Shown here: one piece after another, positions 8,887 to 19,456 of the stretch | How positions within the stretch are numbered: position 1 is the first letter of the stretch | Layout of the letters: each line of letters opens with the position of its first letter | Origin: Pyropia yezoensis | Taxonomy: Eukaryota > Rhodophyta > Bangiophyceae > Bangiales > Bangiaceae | NCBI GenBank assembly: GCA_009829735.1 | Contig: CM020618.1 | Coordinates: forward strand, 34,820,894-34,884,893 | DNA: 64,000 nt | Reading direction: 5' to 3' | The notes under the pieces: model-generated | The model's database searches: none | What the model was told of the DNA's origin: nothing | What the model saw: the letters and a program-made list of their open reading frames with translations, nothing else | Made by a program: the position numbers and the translations under genes

Positions 8887-11004
8887 CTACTCCCGGCGCG
8901 GACGCTGAGCCGCGGGAGTGTCCTCCGGCGTTGCCTCCGCGGTACGACGGGAACCGGAGGAAGACGGGATGACGTAGTGCGGTGGACGCGGCGCATCCCG
9001 GTATGACGCCATCGGAGTAGTACCAGTAGTTGCCGGTGGCTCCCGCTCATCCAGATATGTCCGTCGGCGCCGCTGGAAGCCCGTGAAGGTCTCTGACCAC
9101 TGCTGGGCCAAGCCATGCCGCGTCAAAGTCGTCAGAAGTTCGCCAACCACCGGGTTGTTCGACATCTGGCCGCTGTCCGCGCAAGCAAACACCCGGTCGA
9201 CCACGTCGTTCAAGACGCTGGCGTAAGTACCCAGCACCAGAGAGGACCCGACGCCTTCAACCTGCACCGGAAGACGACCCAGCTGGTCTTCAATCATGCC
9301 GACGTCGTACTGGTCGCATGTTGGACCACCTTGGTTCAGGTACCAGTCAGGCACCCGGAAGCGGGTGAGGCGCAGAGTCGGCGCCGGAATCTCGAACCGG
9401 CCCGAGGATGACACTACCGGACGGTCCACAACGGCCCCCGAGACCGGAGTACCCAACTCCAGCGGAGGCACAGCGCCGCCGGCGTTGGAAGAAGGCGTCC
9501 GGGGTAGAGCGGCCGGAGTAATCGGCGACCGCACGGCCACTCCCAGACTCGCCGCAGACAAGCGCGGTGCCGGAGGAGCTTGAAGTACTGGCACAGCCGG
9601 AACAGGGCGCGGACGTGCCGGTGACGGTTCAGGCGAGGCAACCGGGGCGACAGGGGCAACAGGAGGAAGCGGAGCCGCCGCAGACGCCCGACCGACCGCC
9701 GCGACCCATCCCGACTCCTGCACCGGCGGTCCAACTGGCAGAAGATCAAGGGCGGCCGGAGCAGGAAAGCTACCTAGCTGCGGCCACGCCGGAAGCGGCG
9801 TCGCCAGCTGCACCTTGGCCGGAGAAGACTGGTAGACCACCTGCGCCCAACCGAAGCCATCCCGACGCGGGCGGTTCTGGTCGGCAATCGCGTTCAAGAA
9901 GTTCCGGTCATGCACCGGCACCAGACGCCGGAAGTCGATCATCGCCTGGAAGAGCTCCTTGTACTCCTCGTCCTGGCTGCACAGGAAGTCGACGGTCAAC
10001 TTGTCGACAATCCAGACCATCAGGAGGTCGGGGAGAAACCAAAGCCGGTTGGACACCAAGACCTCGTGAAGCCAGTGGTTGGCCGCCAAGACTGTCATCT
10101 CGGACGTGTACATCATGTACGGGATTGAATGGAAGAAGCCCTTGATCGACGCCTGAGTCAAGGCGTCCAAGAAGTACCAGGTGCAAGGGATGCTGGAAGG
10201 AGCAAACCCGACCGGGATCTCGACTTCCTGCTGCTGCGGGATGACCTTGGGGTAGTATGCCGCCCGGTTGGCCTTGTCCAGCTTCCAGAACTCCTGATGA
10301 TTGCAGCTCACGATGAAGTCACGCTGACGCCCGCGTCGCTCACCCTGCTCCCGTGCCGGCGACAACTTGGAGTATTTCCGGGTCAAGAAAGGCGGCTCCA
10401 GAGCGACCATGCTCGGACGGGGGTCGCAGTTCAAGCTTCCCGACCCCTTGAGCGCCTCGTCCCAGACCTTGAGCGCCCGGTGGACGTACCCTTCCTCCTC
10501 CGGCCACCGGAGAACGGACGCGGACACGCGACGCTCGGTCAAGGGTAGATCCAGTACCAGCGCGAAGGGGAGATCCTCCAGACGAGCAGCCCAAGAGGAA
10601 CCCGAGAAGCTCTGGGAGCGGTCTTGTGCCAGGCGCATCTGGTCCGCCGTATGAAGACGTGCCTTGTCCATCTCGGTCAAGACCCCGCGCTGGAGTTCCT
10701 TGCGCCAGAGGTCCATGCAATCCTGCTGGCACTGGGCCGCGCCGGCGTTACCGACCACCGTGGAGTAACGCCGGGCCGCCAGAGGGTCCTGCCCAAGAAG
10801 CATCTCCGGGAGACCCTCCGGGGGGGCCTCGACCGGGTGCATCGCGGAAGCCGTGGGAACTTGATCCGTCCCCGCCGTGGCGACCGGCGCCGGCACCGAC
10901 ATCCGAGGAACCGGAGGCAGGAGAGGGGCACGACGACCCGAGTTCTCCTCCGCAATACTCGCCGCCGGAACCACGGGCCCAGCTTGGATCTCGGAACTGG
11001 ACAT
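8887..11004 (-). CDS. Element B antisense ORF between pol and the 3' LTR, unknown function
   Basis: A 705-aa frame from the first ATG (MSSSEIQAGP at 11004). The open frame reaches back to 11259, inside the 3' LTR. It is antisense to gag-pol. The ends are rich in Pro, Ala, Ser and Arg. The centre is better ordered, with segments such as DFIVSCNHQEFWKLDK, EVEIPVGF and NHWLHEVL, and looks like a folded domain. That centre aligns without gaps to the antisense frames of family 2, for example EF-x12-YYPK here against EF-x12-HYPK in element D. No known domain is recognised. Antisense extra ORFs at this place are known in some plant Ty3/gypsy lineages. A bare open frame in GC-rich DNA could be chance, but similarity between two families argues for selection. 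Confidence 0.7.
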   Translation of the reverse strand: MSSSEIQAGPVVPAASIAEENSGRRAPLLPPVPRMSVPAPVATAGTDQVPTASAMHPVEAPPEGLPEMLLGQDPLAARRYSTVVGNAGAAQCQQDCMDLWRKELQRGVLTEMDKARLHTADQMRLAQDRSQSFSGSSWAARLEDLPFALVLDLPLTERRVSASVLRWPEEEGYVHRALKVWDEALKGSGSLNCDPRPSMVALEPPFLTRKYSKLSPAREQGERRGRQRDFIVSCNHQEFWKLDKANRAAYYPKVIPQQQEVEIPVGFAPSSIPCTWYFLDALTQASIKGFFHSIPYMMYTSEMTVLAANHWLHEVLVSNRLWFLPDLLMVWIVDKLTVDFLCSQDEEYKELFQAMIDFRRLVPVHDRNFLNAIADQNRPRRDGFGWAQVVYQSSPAKVQLATPLPAWPQLGSFPAPAALDLLPVGPPVQESGWVAAVGRASAAAPLPPVAPVAPVASPEPSPARPRPVPAVPVLQAPPAPRLSAASLGVAVRSPITPAALPRTPSSNAGGAVPPLELGTPVSGAVVDRPVVSSSGRFEIPAPTLRLTRFRVPDWYLNQGGPTCDQYDVGMIEDQLGRLPVQVEGVGSSLVLGTYASVLNDVVDRVFACADSGQMSNNPVVGELLTTLTRHGLAQQWSETFTGFQRRRRTYLDEREPPATTGTTPMASYRDAPRPPHYVIPSSSGSRRTAEATPEDTPAAQRPRRE

Positions 11005-11176
11005 ACCGTCCAGACTCCGGGGAACGAGAGGGCCAAGGTGAAGGAGCGGAGGGGGGGGGGCAGAATCGGGGCAGGTGATCGTGACCGGGGTGAAGACACT
11101 CGACCTCGGCACCGGTGTGGACGTGCTCGAGGCTGTGCACGGTGGCACCTGGTTCGGCCCGAGGACGTGCCGGACT

Positions 11177-11186
11177 AGGGAGGGAG
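11177..11186 (+). promoter_or_regulatory. Element B polypurine tract
   Basis: AGGGAGGGAG ends three bases before the TG of the 3' LTR. This is the expected place for the plus-strand DNA primer. Confidence 0.7.
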
Positions 11187-11189
11187 CTA

Positions 11190-11763
11190 TGTAGCATCCC
11201 TGGCCCCGACTTGGCGCCGACCCGGGACTGCAACCAGAGGGCACCAGGTGCCAGAACACGCCCGCCGTGTGGCGATGGTTGGCGGCCGTGGCCCGTGCCC
11301 GGCACTGGGATGCGGTGGACTACGCTATCCACACGCGAGAGAGGGATTTCTGATGTGTTTTTGCATATTTGTGAGGGACTTGATTTGAGAGAATTTGAGT
11401 GTGAGATTAGTGAGTGGGAATAGAATTAGTAGTGATAGTGGCCCCCGACCTGACGAGGTTAGACTCGGGTCGGGGCCACTCGGGGTTATGGGGGGGGGCT
11501 ACCGGGCCAACGTGCCGGGGTTCCCCCAGATGCACGTTAAGAGGGACAGCGAGGCGCCCTCGGCCCGCGCCCTCAGGGAAAAAGACAACTGCGCGTTTGC
11601 TTTCCTCTTCCCCGTGTGCACTACCGTGCGTATCTGTTTGCCCTGCAAGCAGGCACGTGAGGCAACAGGCATACCATTCTCGTAGTTCCCCTTTCTGCGT
11701 TACCTGTCCCTTTCCCCCGAGGGATATAGACACGTGTCTGAGAGGATCGAGTTTTATACCACA
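11190..11763 (+). repeat. Element B 3' LTR (574 bp)
   Basis: Same length and, by eye, the same sequence as 2110-2683, which indicates a very recent insertion. It is followed directly by the GGCCT target duplication (11764-11768). Confidence 0.95.
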
Positions 11764-13568
11764 GGCCTTGATGTTCTTCTCATTGACTCGGAGCTCCCCC
11801 GGACTCAGCACATGCCCCAGATACTCCACCTCAGTCTCAAACAGGTGGCACTTCTCGGCCTTGAGGGTAACTCCAGCCTTGGACAGGAGGGCCAGGACCT
11901 CCCGAAGGTGCTCCAGGTGTTCCGCTGGGGTCTTGGAGAAAACGATAATGTCATCCAGGTAGACCAAACATGTTCTCCACCTTAGCCCGGACAGGATGAT
12001 GTCGATGGCTCATTGGAAGGTCGCCGGAGCATTGGTGAGACCAAAAGGAAGACGCATGCACCGGAATAGTCCCAGGTGGCACGTGAAGGTGGTCTTGTCC
12101 TTGTCCTCGTCAGCCAGAGGGATCTGCCAGTAACCGGCATTACAATCCAGCGTCGAGAAGAGGGTGGCATCACCAAGAAAGTCGAGGCAATCATCCATCC
12201 GGGGTATCGGGTATACATCCTTGACGGTCATCTCGTTCAGGCACCTGTAGTCAACGCAGAAACGGAAGTGACCGCCGGTTTTCGGGACGACTACCACCGG
12301 GAAAGCCCACTCGCCATCAGACGGCTCGATAACATCCATCTTGAGCATCTTGTTAACCTGCTTCTCAATCTCATCCCGGCGATGAGGTCCGGCCCGATAT
12401 GGATGCATGTGCACTGGCTTAGCTTCCGGCTTGAGTTGAATCCGGTGTAGAGTGGCGTCCATCTTGCCCAGCTCTCCCGACCACAGGTGCCGATATTCCT
12501 GGAGAAGCTTCTCCAGTGCCTCCTTCAAGTCGGGAGGGACATTTTCATGCTTGACCTTCGGCATCCCGGGTGGTGCTTGTTCGGGTTTCGGAGTAGCGCT
12601 GCCAGCCTGCTCTTGCTTCGGAGGTACGTCTAAGGCCGTCAAGTTGGATGCCAGTTCTTGTTGCAGGTTCAGGAGGTCTTCCTTGCTCATAGCACGGGCG
12701 GATCCCCGGTAAGGCTCTGCTGTACCAACTCGGGTGCCCTTGGCGAGGGTTATTGGCTTCCGGCTCACGTTGACGATTAGCACCGAGAACGGGGTGTGCC
12801 TTTCTACCTTCTTGTGATGTCCGTGGGCCAAGTATAACCGGTGTTTCGCCAGAAATTCCTTACGTCCGTAGATCAGGCATTGACCTGCAATCCGGGTCGT
12901 TACTTGAACCTTGGTCTCCGAGCGAGGAGGTAGGAGCACCGGTTTGAAGAGAGTCAAGGTAGAGGGTGGGATGCGTTCCCTCTTGCTCTTGGCTACACGA
13001 ACCTTGGCGTCCAGATGCTCCAATACCGGTGACACAAACCCATGGTTGAACTGGACCTTCCCTTCTCCGGGTAGGATGCTCTTGACATGCTGCTTCTGGA
13101 AGTCCCAGCCTAGGATGAGGGGGACTGATAGGGTCTTGACTACTAGAAAGGGAAAAAGCATTGGTTCATTGTTGACATAGATGGCGACAGGAAGACGGCC
13201 AAGCGGTCGTAGGGTTTGACCCGAAGCGTCGACGTTATGGGTCCGGGTAGGCGCTCTCCAGGCATGTCGACGCCAGCCTGGAGGTCACAGGTTCTCAGTG
13301 ATGACGCTTGGTCCGGCTCCCGTGTCAACCACCGGCGTAACAGCTTGGGGGAGGCTATCCCCCACACGCATACGAGCATTAAGATTAATCTTGAGGTTTT
13401 CTCTACGCAGGACGAGCAATGTCCCCTTGAACACACAGGGTGTCCAGGCGGCTACCGGTTGAGCAGGTAACCGCCGTCCTTTCTCCCGGTACGCAAGGAG
13501 AGAACGGGTAGAAGTACCCTGCCGTCGGAGATTCGGGAAGACACTTGGGGAGAGCGCCTGCCCTACTC
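11764..13568 (-). pseudogene. pol: Element A pol, 5' part: protease and reverse transcriptase (broken)
   Basis: On the minus strand this is the first half of family 1 pol, up to the point where element B inserted (GGCCT at 11764-11768). The protease DTGA and the RT motifs FSTLDCN and YLDD can be read. Two in-frame TGA codons break it: 13285-13287, just after the protease active site, where element B has TTA, and 12010-12012, shortly before YLDD in RT, where element B has AGA. The remainder of the same pol lies at 1-2109. With the integrase cysteine loss there, the copy cannot make a functional Pol. Confidence 0.92.
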
Positions 13569-15323
13569 GTTTCCCGGGTCCGAGGAGTCCTTAGAGGTTT
13601 CGGTCTCCAGGTCGAAGTCCGTAGGAGCTTCCCTTGCCAGAGCCTCCGTGATGCTCTGTAAGGTTGCCACTCGGATTGCATGCACCTGTGCCTTGTCCAT
13701 CTTGAAGGGTGCCCGCCGGTCAGCCCAGTTGACCGCCTTTGCAAACACCAGTCCTTGACGCTTGAGTTTCTGCTGGAGGTCCTTGGGATTGGTCGGGCAC
13801 TGGTAGGACATGTGATCCTCCTTCTGGCAAAGCCAACAAGACCGGAACCGCTGGTTCTTGACTTGCTTGGGGGCGACCAGGGATGGTTGCTCCTTAGAAA
13901 CGAAGCCGCCCCACTTGTCCCCTGACCCCATGGGTGAGGCCTCGCCAACTGCGAGTACCGGTACAGGGCTATCACCTCCCTTATACTTGTCGGGTCCGGG
14001 TCGAACTCGCGACAACGGCTTGGGAGTTGATACCATGGGAGCTTGGAGGGCCCTGGCTTGCCGGTACTTGCCCTGGGTGTAGGCCATCAACTGCTGGAAG
14101 GTATGTTCTTGATGTTCCTGGTTGTAGTTCTCCGCATCCACTTGAAGATATTCAGGAAGCCCTTCCGAGAAGATCATCTTGAGCCTGTCCTCAGGGTAAA
14201 CGTTGCCACAAGCATCGCTCATCTCCCGGACACGACAGGCGAACGCCTCTGGAGTCTCTTGTCTTTCCATGGTTGCCCGGCTCAGCCTGCCGACTGCTTT
14301 ACGCAGAGAGTCCGCGTCAGCGTAGTTGGACAGGAGCCAGTTGACCGCCTCCGGATAACTCGCGACAGTACGTCCGACAATGTGTCCGGCAGAGTCTGGT
14401 AGAACCTGTGCAAACCGCTGTTCCGCTTCTCCGGTCATGAAGTTAACCAGGAGGTAGAGAGCCTTGCCCTCGGACACATCGTTGTCGTTGCATGCCTTGA
14501 CAAACCGGCGCAGGAAGGCAAAGATAAGCGCCGGTCTCTTCCCGGAAAACTTAGGATGTCCCCCGAAGCTCGGCTGCATTCGCCGGTTCAGGGACGCCAT
14601 CTTCTTGGCCATCTTCCGGGTGTAACCTTGGTCTTGGTTCTCCAGCCGGTAGTTACCCCAATACGTGACCTTGTTCAGGGTGGCATCTCCCACTTGGTGG
14701 GCAGGGAAGTCAAACTCGACTAGCCTGCGCCGGGTGGGACCGTGAGATGCATCCCAATCATATCCCTCCTCAGAGCTGGAGGAACTGGTCTCGCTGGTGC
14801 TAGAGCGACGGCGATGACGCCGACGCCTTCGGCTGCTCCGGTTACCGGTCTTCGAGCTCCCCGCCCCATAGGATGCAAGGGGAGGAAAAGCTTGGCCGGT
14901 CCCAGGAGTCGAGGTCTCAGGGAGACCCGTAGAACCAGTCACAACGGTGCCTCTGGCATCGCTAGTGCCCACAGGAAGAGGTGTATACACCCAGCTGCCA
15001 TTTGTGGGTCCAGGAGTAAACACACCAGGGGCTATCCCTGGAGGTTGAGGAGTAGAACCGACAGGAGGGAGACGTCTGCTGCGAGCGGACTCAAACGCCG
15101 TTGACCCCGGGGTGGCTCCCACAGGAGGAACTGCCGGAGGAACGGGAGCAGGTGGTGCTTGGCCGCCTGTGGACTCCAGTCCGCTACCGGATGTCACACC
15201 CAGGTCTGCTTCACCCGCAGGGAGAACGCCGGGTTGGGCACCGTCCCCCGCGGTGACCAGGGATGCGTCAAGGGACGCGGGGTCTACCCCTTCGGGCACC
15301 GTCGTGCCAGGGAGGGTAGCCAT
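13563..15323 (-). CDS. gag: Element A Gag
   Basis: 586 aa, the same length as element B Gag and nearly the same sequence, from ATG at 15323 (MATLPGTTVPEG) to TAG. The Pro/Gly/Ser-rich N-terminus, Arg and Ser runs, capsid-like middle and CCHC knuckle (CWLCQKEDHMSYQC) are all present. The GGGAAAC heptamer is kept at 13569-13575 on the minus strand, one codon before the stop. The frame is intact although pol is dead, so this copy could still express Gag. Confidence 0.9.
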   Translation of the reverse strand: MATLPGTTVPEGVDPASLDASLVTAGDGAQPGVLPAGEADLGVTSGSGLESTGGQAPPAPVPPAVPPVGATPGSTAFESARSRRLPPVGSTPQPPGIAPGVFTPGPTNGSWVYTPLPVGTSDARGTVVTGSTGLPETSTPGTGQAFPPLASYGAGSSKTGNRSSRRRRRHRRRSSTSETSSSSSEEGYDWDASHGPTRRRLVEFDFPAHQVGDATLNKVTYWGNYRLENQDQGYTRKMAKKMASLNRRMQPSFGGHPKFSGKRPALIFAFLRRFVKACNDNDVSEGKALYLLVNFMTGEAEQRFAQVLPDSAGHIVGRTVASYPEAVNWLLSNYADADSLRKAVGRLSRATMERQETPEAFACRVREMSDACGNVYPEDRLKMIFSEGLPEYLQVDAENYNQEHQEHTFQQLMAYTQGKYRQARALQAPMVSTPKPLSRVRPGPDKYKGGDSPVPVLAVGEASPMGSGDKWGGFVSKEQPSLVAPKQVKNQRFRSCWLCQKEDHMSYQCPTNPKDLQQKLKRQGLVFAKAVNWADRRAPFKMDKAQVHAIRVATLQSITEALAREAPTDFDLETETSKDSSDPGNE

Positions 15324-15513
15324 GTTGGTCTCTTGACAGCCACAGTCCAGTTGCCTGCGTGTCCAAAGATCGCCAGACCACAAGAGAGGGGTTGGAGAGC
15401 CAGGAATGGGATTCCCGTGAACGGGTGCAAATAATTCCCAAACCACAGAAAAAGACAGAACAGGAACAACCCAACCGCTGCTCCCAAAAGTCTCTTCTCA
15501 AACACTCCAATCA

Positions 15514-15531
15514 TCCCCTGCTGCTCCACCA
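15514..15531 (-). promoter_or_regulatory. Element A primer-binding site
   Basis: Reads TGGTGGAGCAGCAGGGGA on the minus strand, four bases from the LTR. It is the same 18-mer as in the other three elements. Confidence 0.8.
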
Positions 15532-15535
15532 AATA

Positions 15536-16106
15536 TGTGGTATAAAACTCGATCCTCTCAGACACGTGTCAATATCCCTCGGGGGAAAGGGACAGGTAAC
15601 ACAGAAAGGGGAACTACGAGAATGGTATGCCTGTTGCCTCACGTGCCTGCTCGCAGAGCAAACAGATACGCACGGTAGTGCACACGGGGAAGAGGAAAGC
15701 AAACGCGCAGTTGTCTTTTTCCTGAGGGCGCGGGCCAAGGGCGCCTCGCTGTCCCTCTTAACGTGCATCTGGGGGAGCCTCGGCACGTTGGCCAGGTAGC
15801 CCCCCCATTACCCCGAGTGGCCCCGACCCGAGTCTAACCTCGTCAGGTCGGGGGCCACTATCACTACTAATTCTATTCCCACTCACTAATCTCACACTCA
15901 AATTCTCTCAAATCAAGTCCCTCACAAGTATGCAAAAACCCATCAGCAATCCCTCTCTCACGTGTGGATAGCGTAGTCCACCGCATCCCAGTGCCGGGCA
16001 CGGGCCACGGCCGCCAACCATCACCACACGGCGGGCGTGTTCTGGCACCTGGTGCCCTCTGGTTGTAGTCCCGGGTCGGCGCCAAGTCGGGGCCAGGGAT
16101 GCTACA
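15536..16106 (-). repeat. Element A 5' LTR (571 bp)
   Basis: On the minus strand it begins TGTAGCATCC and ends ATACCACA like the element B LTRs, but differs by scattered substitutions and small indels. The partner LTR is beyond the left edge. The flanking bases GTGAG (16107-16111) should be one copy of its target duplication. Confidence 0.93.
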
Positions 16107-16404
16107 GTGAGGGCTTTCACGTGCCGTTGTGAGCAACACGCTTGTTGAGGCGCTGCGTGACGCTGCCTCGAGCACGGCGTGGGCCTTTTCCCCGGGCACA
16201 AGGTCGTACTGCCCCCCCCCCCGCACCCTCCTGCCACCACGCCACGGGAATTGCATTCACTGCCCCTCAAACAGCCCACAGGACACACATCACCCGGGCA
16301 GTGGTGCGCCAGTGCCCAGCACGCGGTGGGTTGGTCTCCGATGAGAATTATTCTTGACCGTCAGAAGGAGAATGAAGGCCAGAAGAGGAGCGGCTGCTTG
16401 GAGC
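16107..16404. other. Non-element DNA next to element A, no gene recognised
   Basis: Moderately GC-rich sequence with a C run near 16207-16220. Short open frames occur in several phases, none with recognisable content. Confidence 0.4.
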
Positions 16405-16690
16405 GCGGTGACCGCCGCCACGAGGGGGGGGGAGCGCCGCAAGGGTGGTGGTCACCGCCGCCACGAGGGGGAAGGCCGCCAGGAGGGGGGTGACCGCCAG
16501 GAGGGGGGTAACCACCAGGAGGGGGGTGGCCGCCGACTGGATAGTGGCGGCCGCCAGGAGGGGGGTGGCCGCCAGGAGCGGGGTGACCTATGGCATGGGG
16601 GTGACCGCCGCCAGGAGGGGTGTAACCGCTTGTAGGGGGGTGACCGCCGCCAGGAGGGGGCTGAACGCCAGCAGGAGGGCAGCCGCGGAC
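16405..16690 (+). repeat. G-rich degenerate minisatellite
   Basis: Imperfect tandem units of roughly 18-24 bp around the core GCCGCCAGGAGGGGGGTGACC. Runs of four to eight G recur on the plus strand, so G-quadruplex formation is plausible. It is not coding in any convincing frame. Confidence 0.7.
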
Positions 16691-16971
16691 AGGGGGGAAG
16701 CAGCGGGCAGCGGGCGGGGGCAGCCGCGGGCGGAGGTGGTGCCGACAGGGGGGGCGTGACGGCGGCTGCCAGTACGAGGGGGGGGGGGGTACATCGAGTA
16801 CAGGTACGGCTGAAAACAGCCGGTAACCCTATTGCCATCGTCACATGTGTGCCAACCTTACTACCATCAACAGCTACTTACTTCCTTCCAGCGCTCACCC
16901 CGTCCCGAATGAAGGGAATACCCCCCCGCCAACCCCCCCACCCCCCACCCCTCACGAACAGTTCTACAGTT

Positions 16972-17225
16972 ACGAGGCTTAACAATCATTGAAAAAATGA
17001 CTGCTGTAATGATAATTGATATAACTACCGTAGCCTCCACCGACTGCCACGTCCGTCGCTGACTGCCACGTCCCGGGTGGCCGGTGCACGCATAATGCAT
17101 ATGCGGCGACCCGGGCGGGTGGGGATCCGGCCAGCCGGGTCCGTGAAAGACTTTGCCGTGGACGGATCCCCGCATGCGGCCGCGAGCGGGGATTCCGCGC
17201 GGTGTGGCAATACGCCCATCCCACC
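16972..17225 (+). repeat. Dispersed repeat R, copy 1
   Basis: About 254 bp, similar along its whole length to 19677-19936 and, in its inner ~140 bp, to the reverse strand of 46745-46882. Landmarks are CAATCATTGAAA near the start, CCGACTGCCACGTCC, GCACGCATAATGCAT, GATCCGGCCAG and GACTTTGCCGTGG. No protein is encoded. It could be a MITE, part of a terminal repeat, or a dispersed regulatory block. Confidence 0.8.
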
Positions 17226-18483
17226 TTGCACGCCTGCGGGGGTGGGATGGGGGGCTGTCCGCACAGGAGGCGGCCGCCGAGGCTGCCGCCGCTGCCGCGG
17301 CCGACGCTGTCGCCGCCGCGCCTGACGGTGAGCGGGGCGGCGGCGGCGGCGGCGGCGGGGGAAGGGGGGGTGGGGGGGGCGCCAGCACTGGTGGCGTGCC
17401 GACGGGTGCCGGCGGGTGGGGGTGGGCGTCGGCCCCCCACCCCCCCCCGGCGTGCCCTCCCCAGCCTCTCTCACACCTTGCCATCGTAATTCCCACCCGC
17501 TTCCGACGCGGCAACCAGCCCCTTGAACAGCTCCTTGCGGTCGGCGGGCAACGCCGCCAGCCTCCCCCACGCGTCGCCCCCCCCCCCCCCCCACCCCGCC
17601 CCCCCCCCCCCACGCCGAGCACCGCCTCGACCACCCCCACCAGCGCCGCCGCCACCTCCGCGTCGGCCGCCGCGGCCGTCGCCACCGTCGCGTCCGCGGC
17701 GAGCGCCGCCTGGATGTGCGGGGCGGCGGCCGCCGCCGCCGTCCGCTCCCTGCCCCCGCCCCCGCCGCCGCCGGCAGTGCCCCCCCCACCACTCGCAGAC
17801 CGGGCGGCGACGGCGGCACCGCCGGCCTCGTCGCCCGCCACCGTCGCCGCACGGCGGCGGCCGCGGGGGCGTGCCCACGGCGGGCGGCGGCGGCGCCCAG
17901 CGTGTGGGCAATGGCCGCGAGCTCGACGCCCGCGGCGGGGGCGGCGGCGGCAGCGGGGTCACCGCCCTCCCCCCAGGCGGGGGGCGGCGGCGGCCCCGCG
18001 GGGGAGCCCACCGCACTACCCGGTCGTGCACCCGCCCCGCCCTGCCTACCTCCGCGCCCCCCCCGCCCCCCCCCCATCTCTCTTGGGGGCTGTTTTTGCT
18101 TGCGCCACCCAAGGGCGCCCCGCCAGCCCGAGACAGCCGCGCGTCGTCCCACTCCCCGGGGAGGTCAGGGGCACGTGCCCCCCACCCCAACCCGCAACGC
18201 CCCCCTTCCCACCCCATCCTCGTCGCCCCTTGTGCGGCAGACAGAGGAACGTGTGTGTGCGGCGGAGGTGTGGTGCGCGTGCGGGAGACGCCAGGGTACC
18301 TCCCCCGCCCACCCTCCCTCACCTCCCTCATCCCCGGGATCGCCCGCCTTGCACGCCCGCGCCGGGATCGCCCTCCCTGCACGCCCCCCGCCCCTCCCCC
18401 CATGCTTCTCCATCCCCCCCTCCCCCCCACCCCCCCCCTGCTCGCCGCCCCCCCCTCAAGAGACGACGCCGCCGCCACGCGTG
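17226..18483. other. Very GC-rich low-complexity DNA, no gene recognised
   Basis: GCC/GGC-rich sequence with long C runs (for example near 17578-17612). Frames are open on both strands simply because AT-rich stop codons are rare. Their products are Pro, Ala, Gly and Arg mixtures without domains. It may hold the promoter and 5' UTR of the GATA-like gene at 18484. Confidence 0.4.
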
Positions 18484-18765
18484 ATGGACGCCCGCACCGG
18501 CCGGCCACGCTGCCGCTTCGGCCGCTTTGCCGCCCTCAGCCCCGGCCAGCGCGCCGCCGCCGCCGCCGCGGCGGGCCCCCGCGTCTGCGGCCGCTGCGGC
18601 ACCGCGTCAACGACTTAGTGGCGGTTTTGGGCGATGGCGGCGGCGGCGGCGGCACCTGGCGGCCGCCGCCCGCCCCCGCGGCGGGTGCAGCTGTGCAACG
18701 CGTGTGACATCCGCGCCAAGCGGCAGTGCCGCAGGCCGGTGGGCGCCGCCGCAGCCGCCGCCGCA

Positions 18766-18797
<32 letters not shown>

Positions 18798-19215
18798 TGC
18801 TGCGGCCGCCGCTGCCCGCCGTGCCCACCCGCACTGTCCGCCCGTCCTGCCACGGCCTGGTGGATGGACGGCGGGGGGTGATGGCGGCGGCGGCGGCACC
18901 GTGTGGGCGGGGGTCTGGGCAGCGGGGGGGACCGCGGCGCCCACCGCCCACGACCGTGGCGGCATCGACCATGACCGCGACCGCGACGGGGGCGCCGCGC
19001 CGCCCTCCCCCGCCATCCTCGGGGCGGTGACGGCGGCGGCGGAGGCGGCACTAGCGGAGGGGGCGGCCGGCACAGCGGCGGTGCCGGCCGCCGCGCCGAC
19101 GGGGCGGCGGCGGCTGCGGCGGCAGGGACGGCGGGGCGGCTCGCCGCTGAGCATTGCCAGCCTGCTGGCCGACGACTCGACCCGCCACTGCACGGACTTG
19201 CCCACAGGCGGCTGA
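18484..19215 (+). pseudogene. GATA-type zinc finger protein (in-frame TAG in the finger)
   Basis: Starts MDARTGRPRCRFG at 18484. A GATA-like finger follows: CGRC (18586-18597), then GTASTT, TAG, WR, a long Ala/Pro/Arg loop, and LCNAC with IRAK (18691-18717). The residues Thr, Thr, Trp and Arg fall exactly where GATA fingers (CxxCxTxxTPxWR...LCNACG) have them. The TAG (18616-18618) replaces the variable residue between Pro and Trp. The loop between the cysteine pairs is about 32 residues, against 17-20 in normal GATA fingers. A long Ala tract and a C-terminal SPLSIASLLADDS motif follow before TGA. If functional it would be a DNA-binding transcription regulator in the nucleus; with the TAG it is probably inactive. 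Confidence 0.6.
18746..18815 (+). repeat. GCC/GCN trinucleotide tract encoding poly-Ala
   Basis: An almost pure run of GCC with a few CAG-like and GCT units, read as about 23 consecutive Ala in the GATA-like gene. Confidence 0.75.
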
Positions 19216-19417
19216 GCTACCCCCGCGGGGGGGGCTGGGTGGGGCGACCGCCGCGGGTGTGCGTCGCCGGGGTCTGCGTGCTCGGCGGCGCCCGGGGCGG
19301 CGGCCGACGGTGCGCCGCTGCTGGATGGGGGGGTGGGCGGGCGGGCGGCGCCTGCGTGTGCGGCGTTGCCGCCGCTGCCGCCGCCGCTATCGGCCCTACC
19401 GCCGCTGCCTCTGCCGC

Positions 19418-19456
<39 letters not shown>

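Larger units (their letters stand above)
2110..11763 (+). mobile_element. Element B: complete family 1 Ty3/gypsy LTR retrotransposon
   Basis: A 9654-bp element in the order LTR, primer-binding site, gag, pol, antisense frame, polypurine tract, LTR. The two 574-bp LTRs appear identical by eye, the target duplication is perfect, and gag (586 aa) and pol (more than 1300 codons) are uninterrupted. Pol order is protease, reverse transcriptase, RNase H, integrase, chromodomain-like tail, which places it in Ty3/gypsy among chromovirus-like elements. It sits inside a minus-strand copy of its own family (element A). Intact genes and identical LTRs suggest recent insertion and possible activity. Confidence 0.95.

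Noticed and set aside
16867..18508. Several long Gly/Ala/Pro/Arg-rich open frames on both strands
   Set aside because: Stop codons are rare in such GC-rich repeats. Frames are open in almost all phases and none shows a domain or a consistent start.
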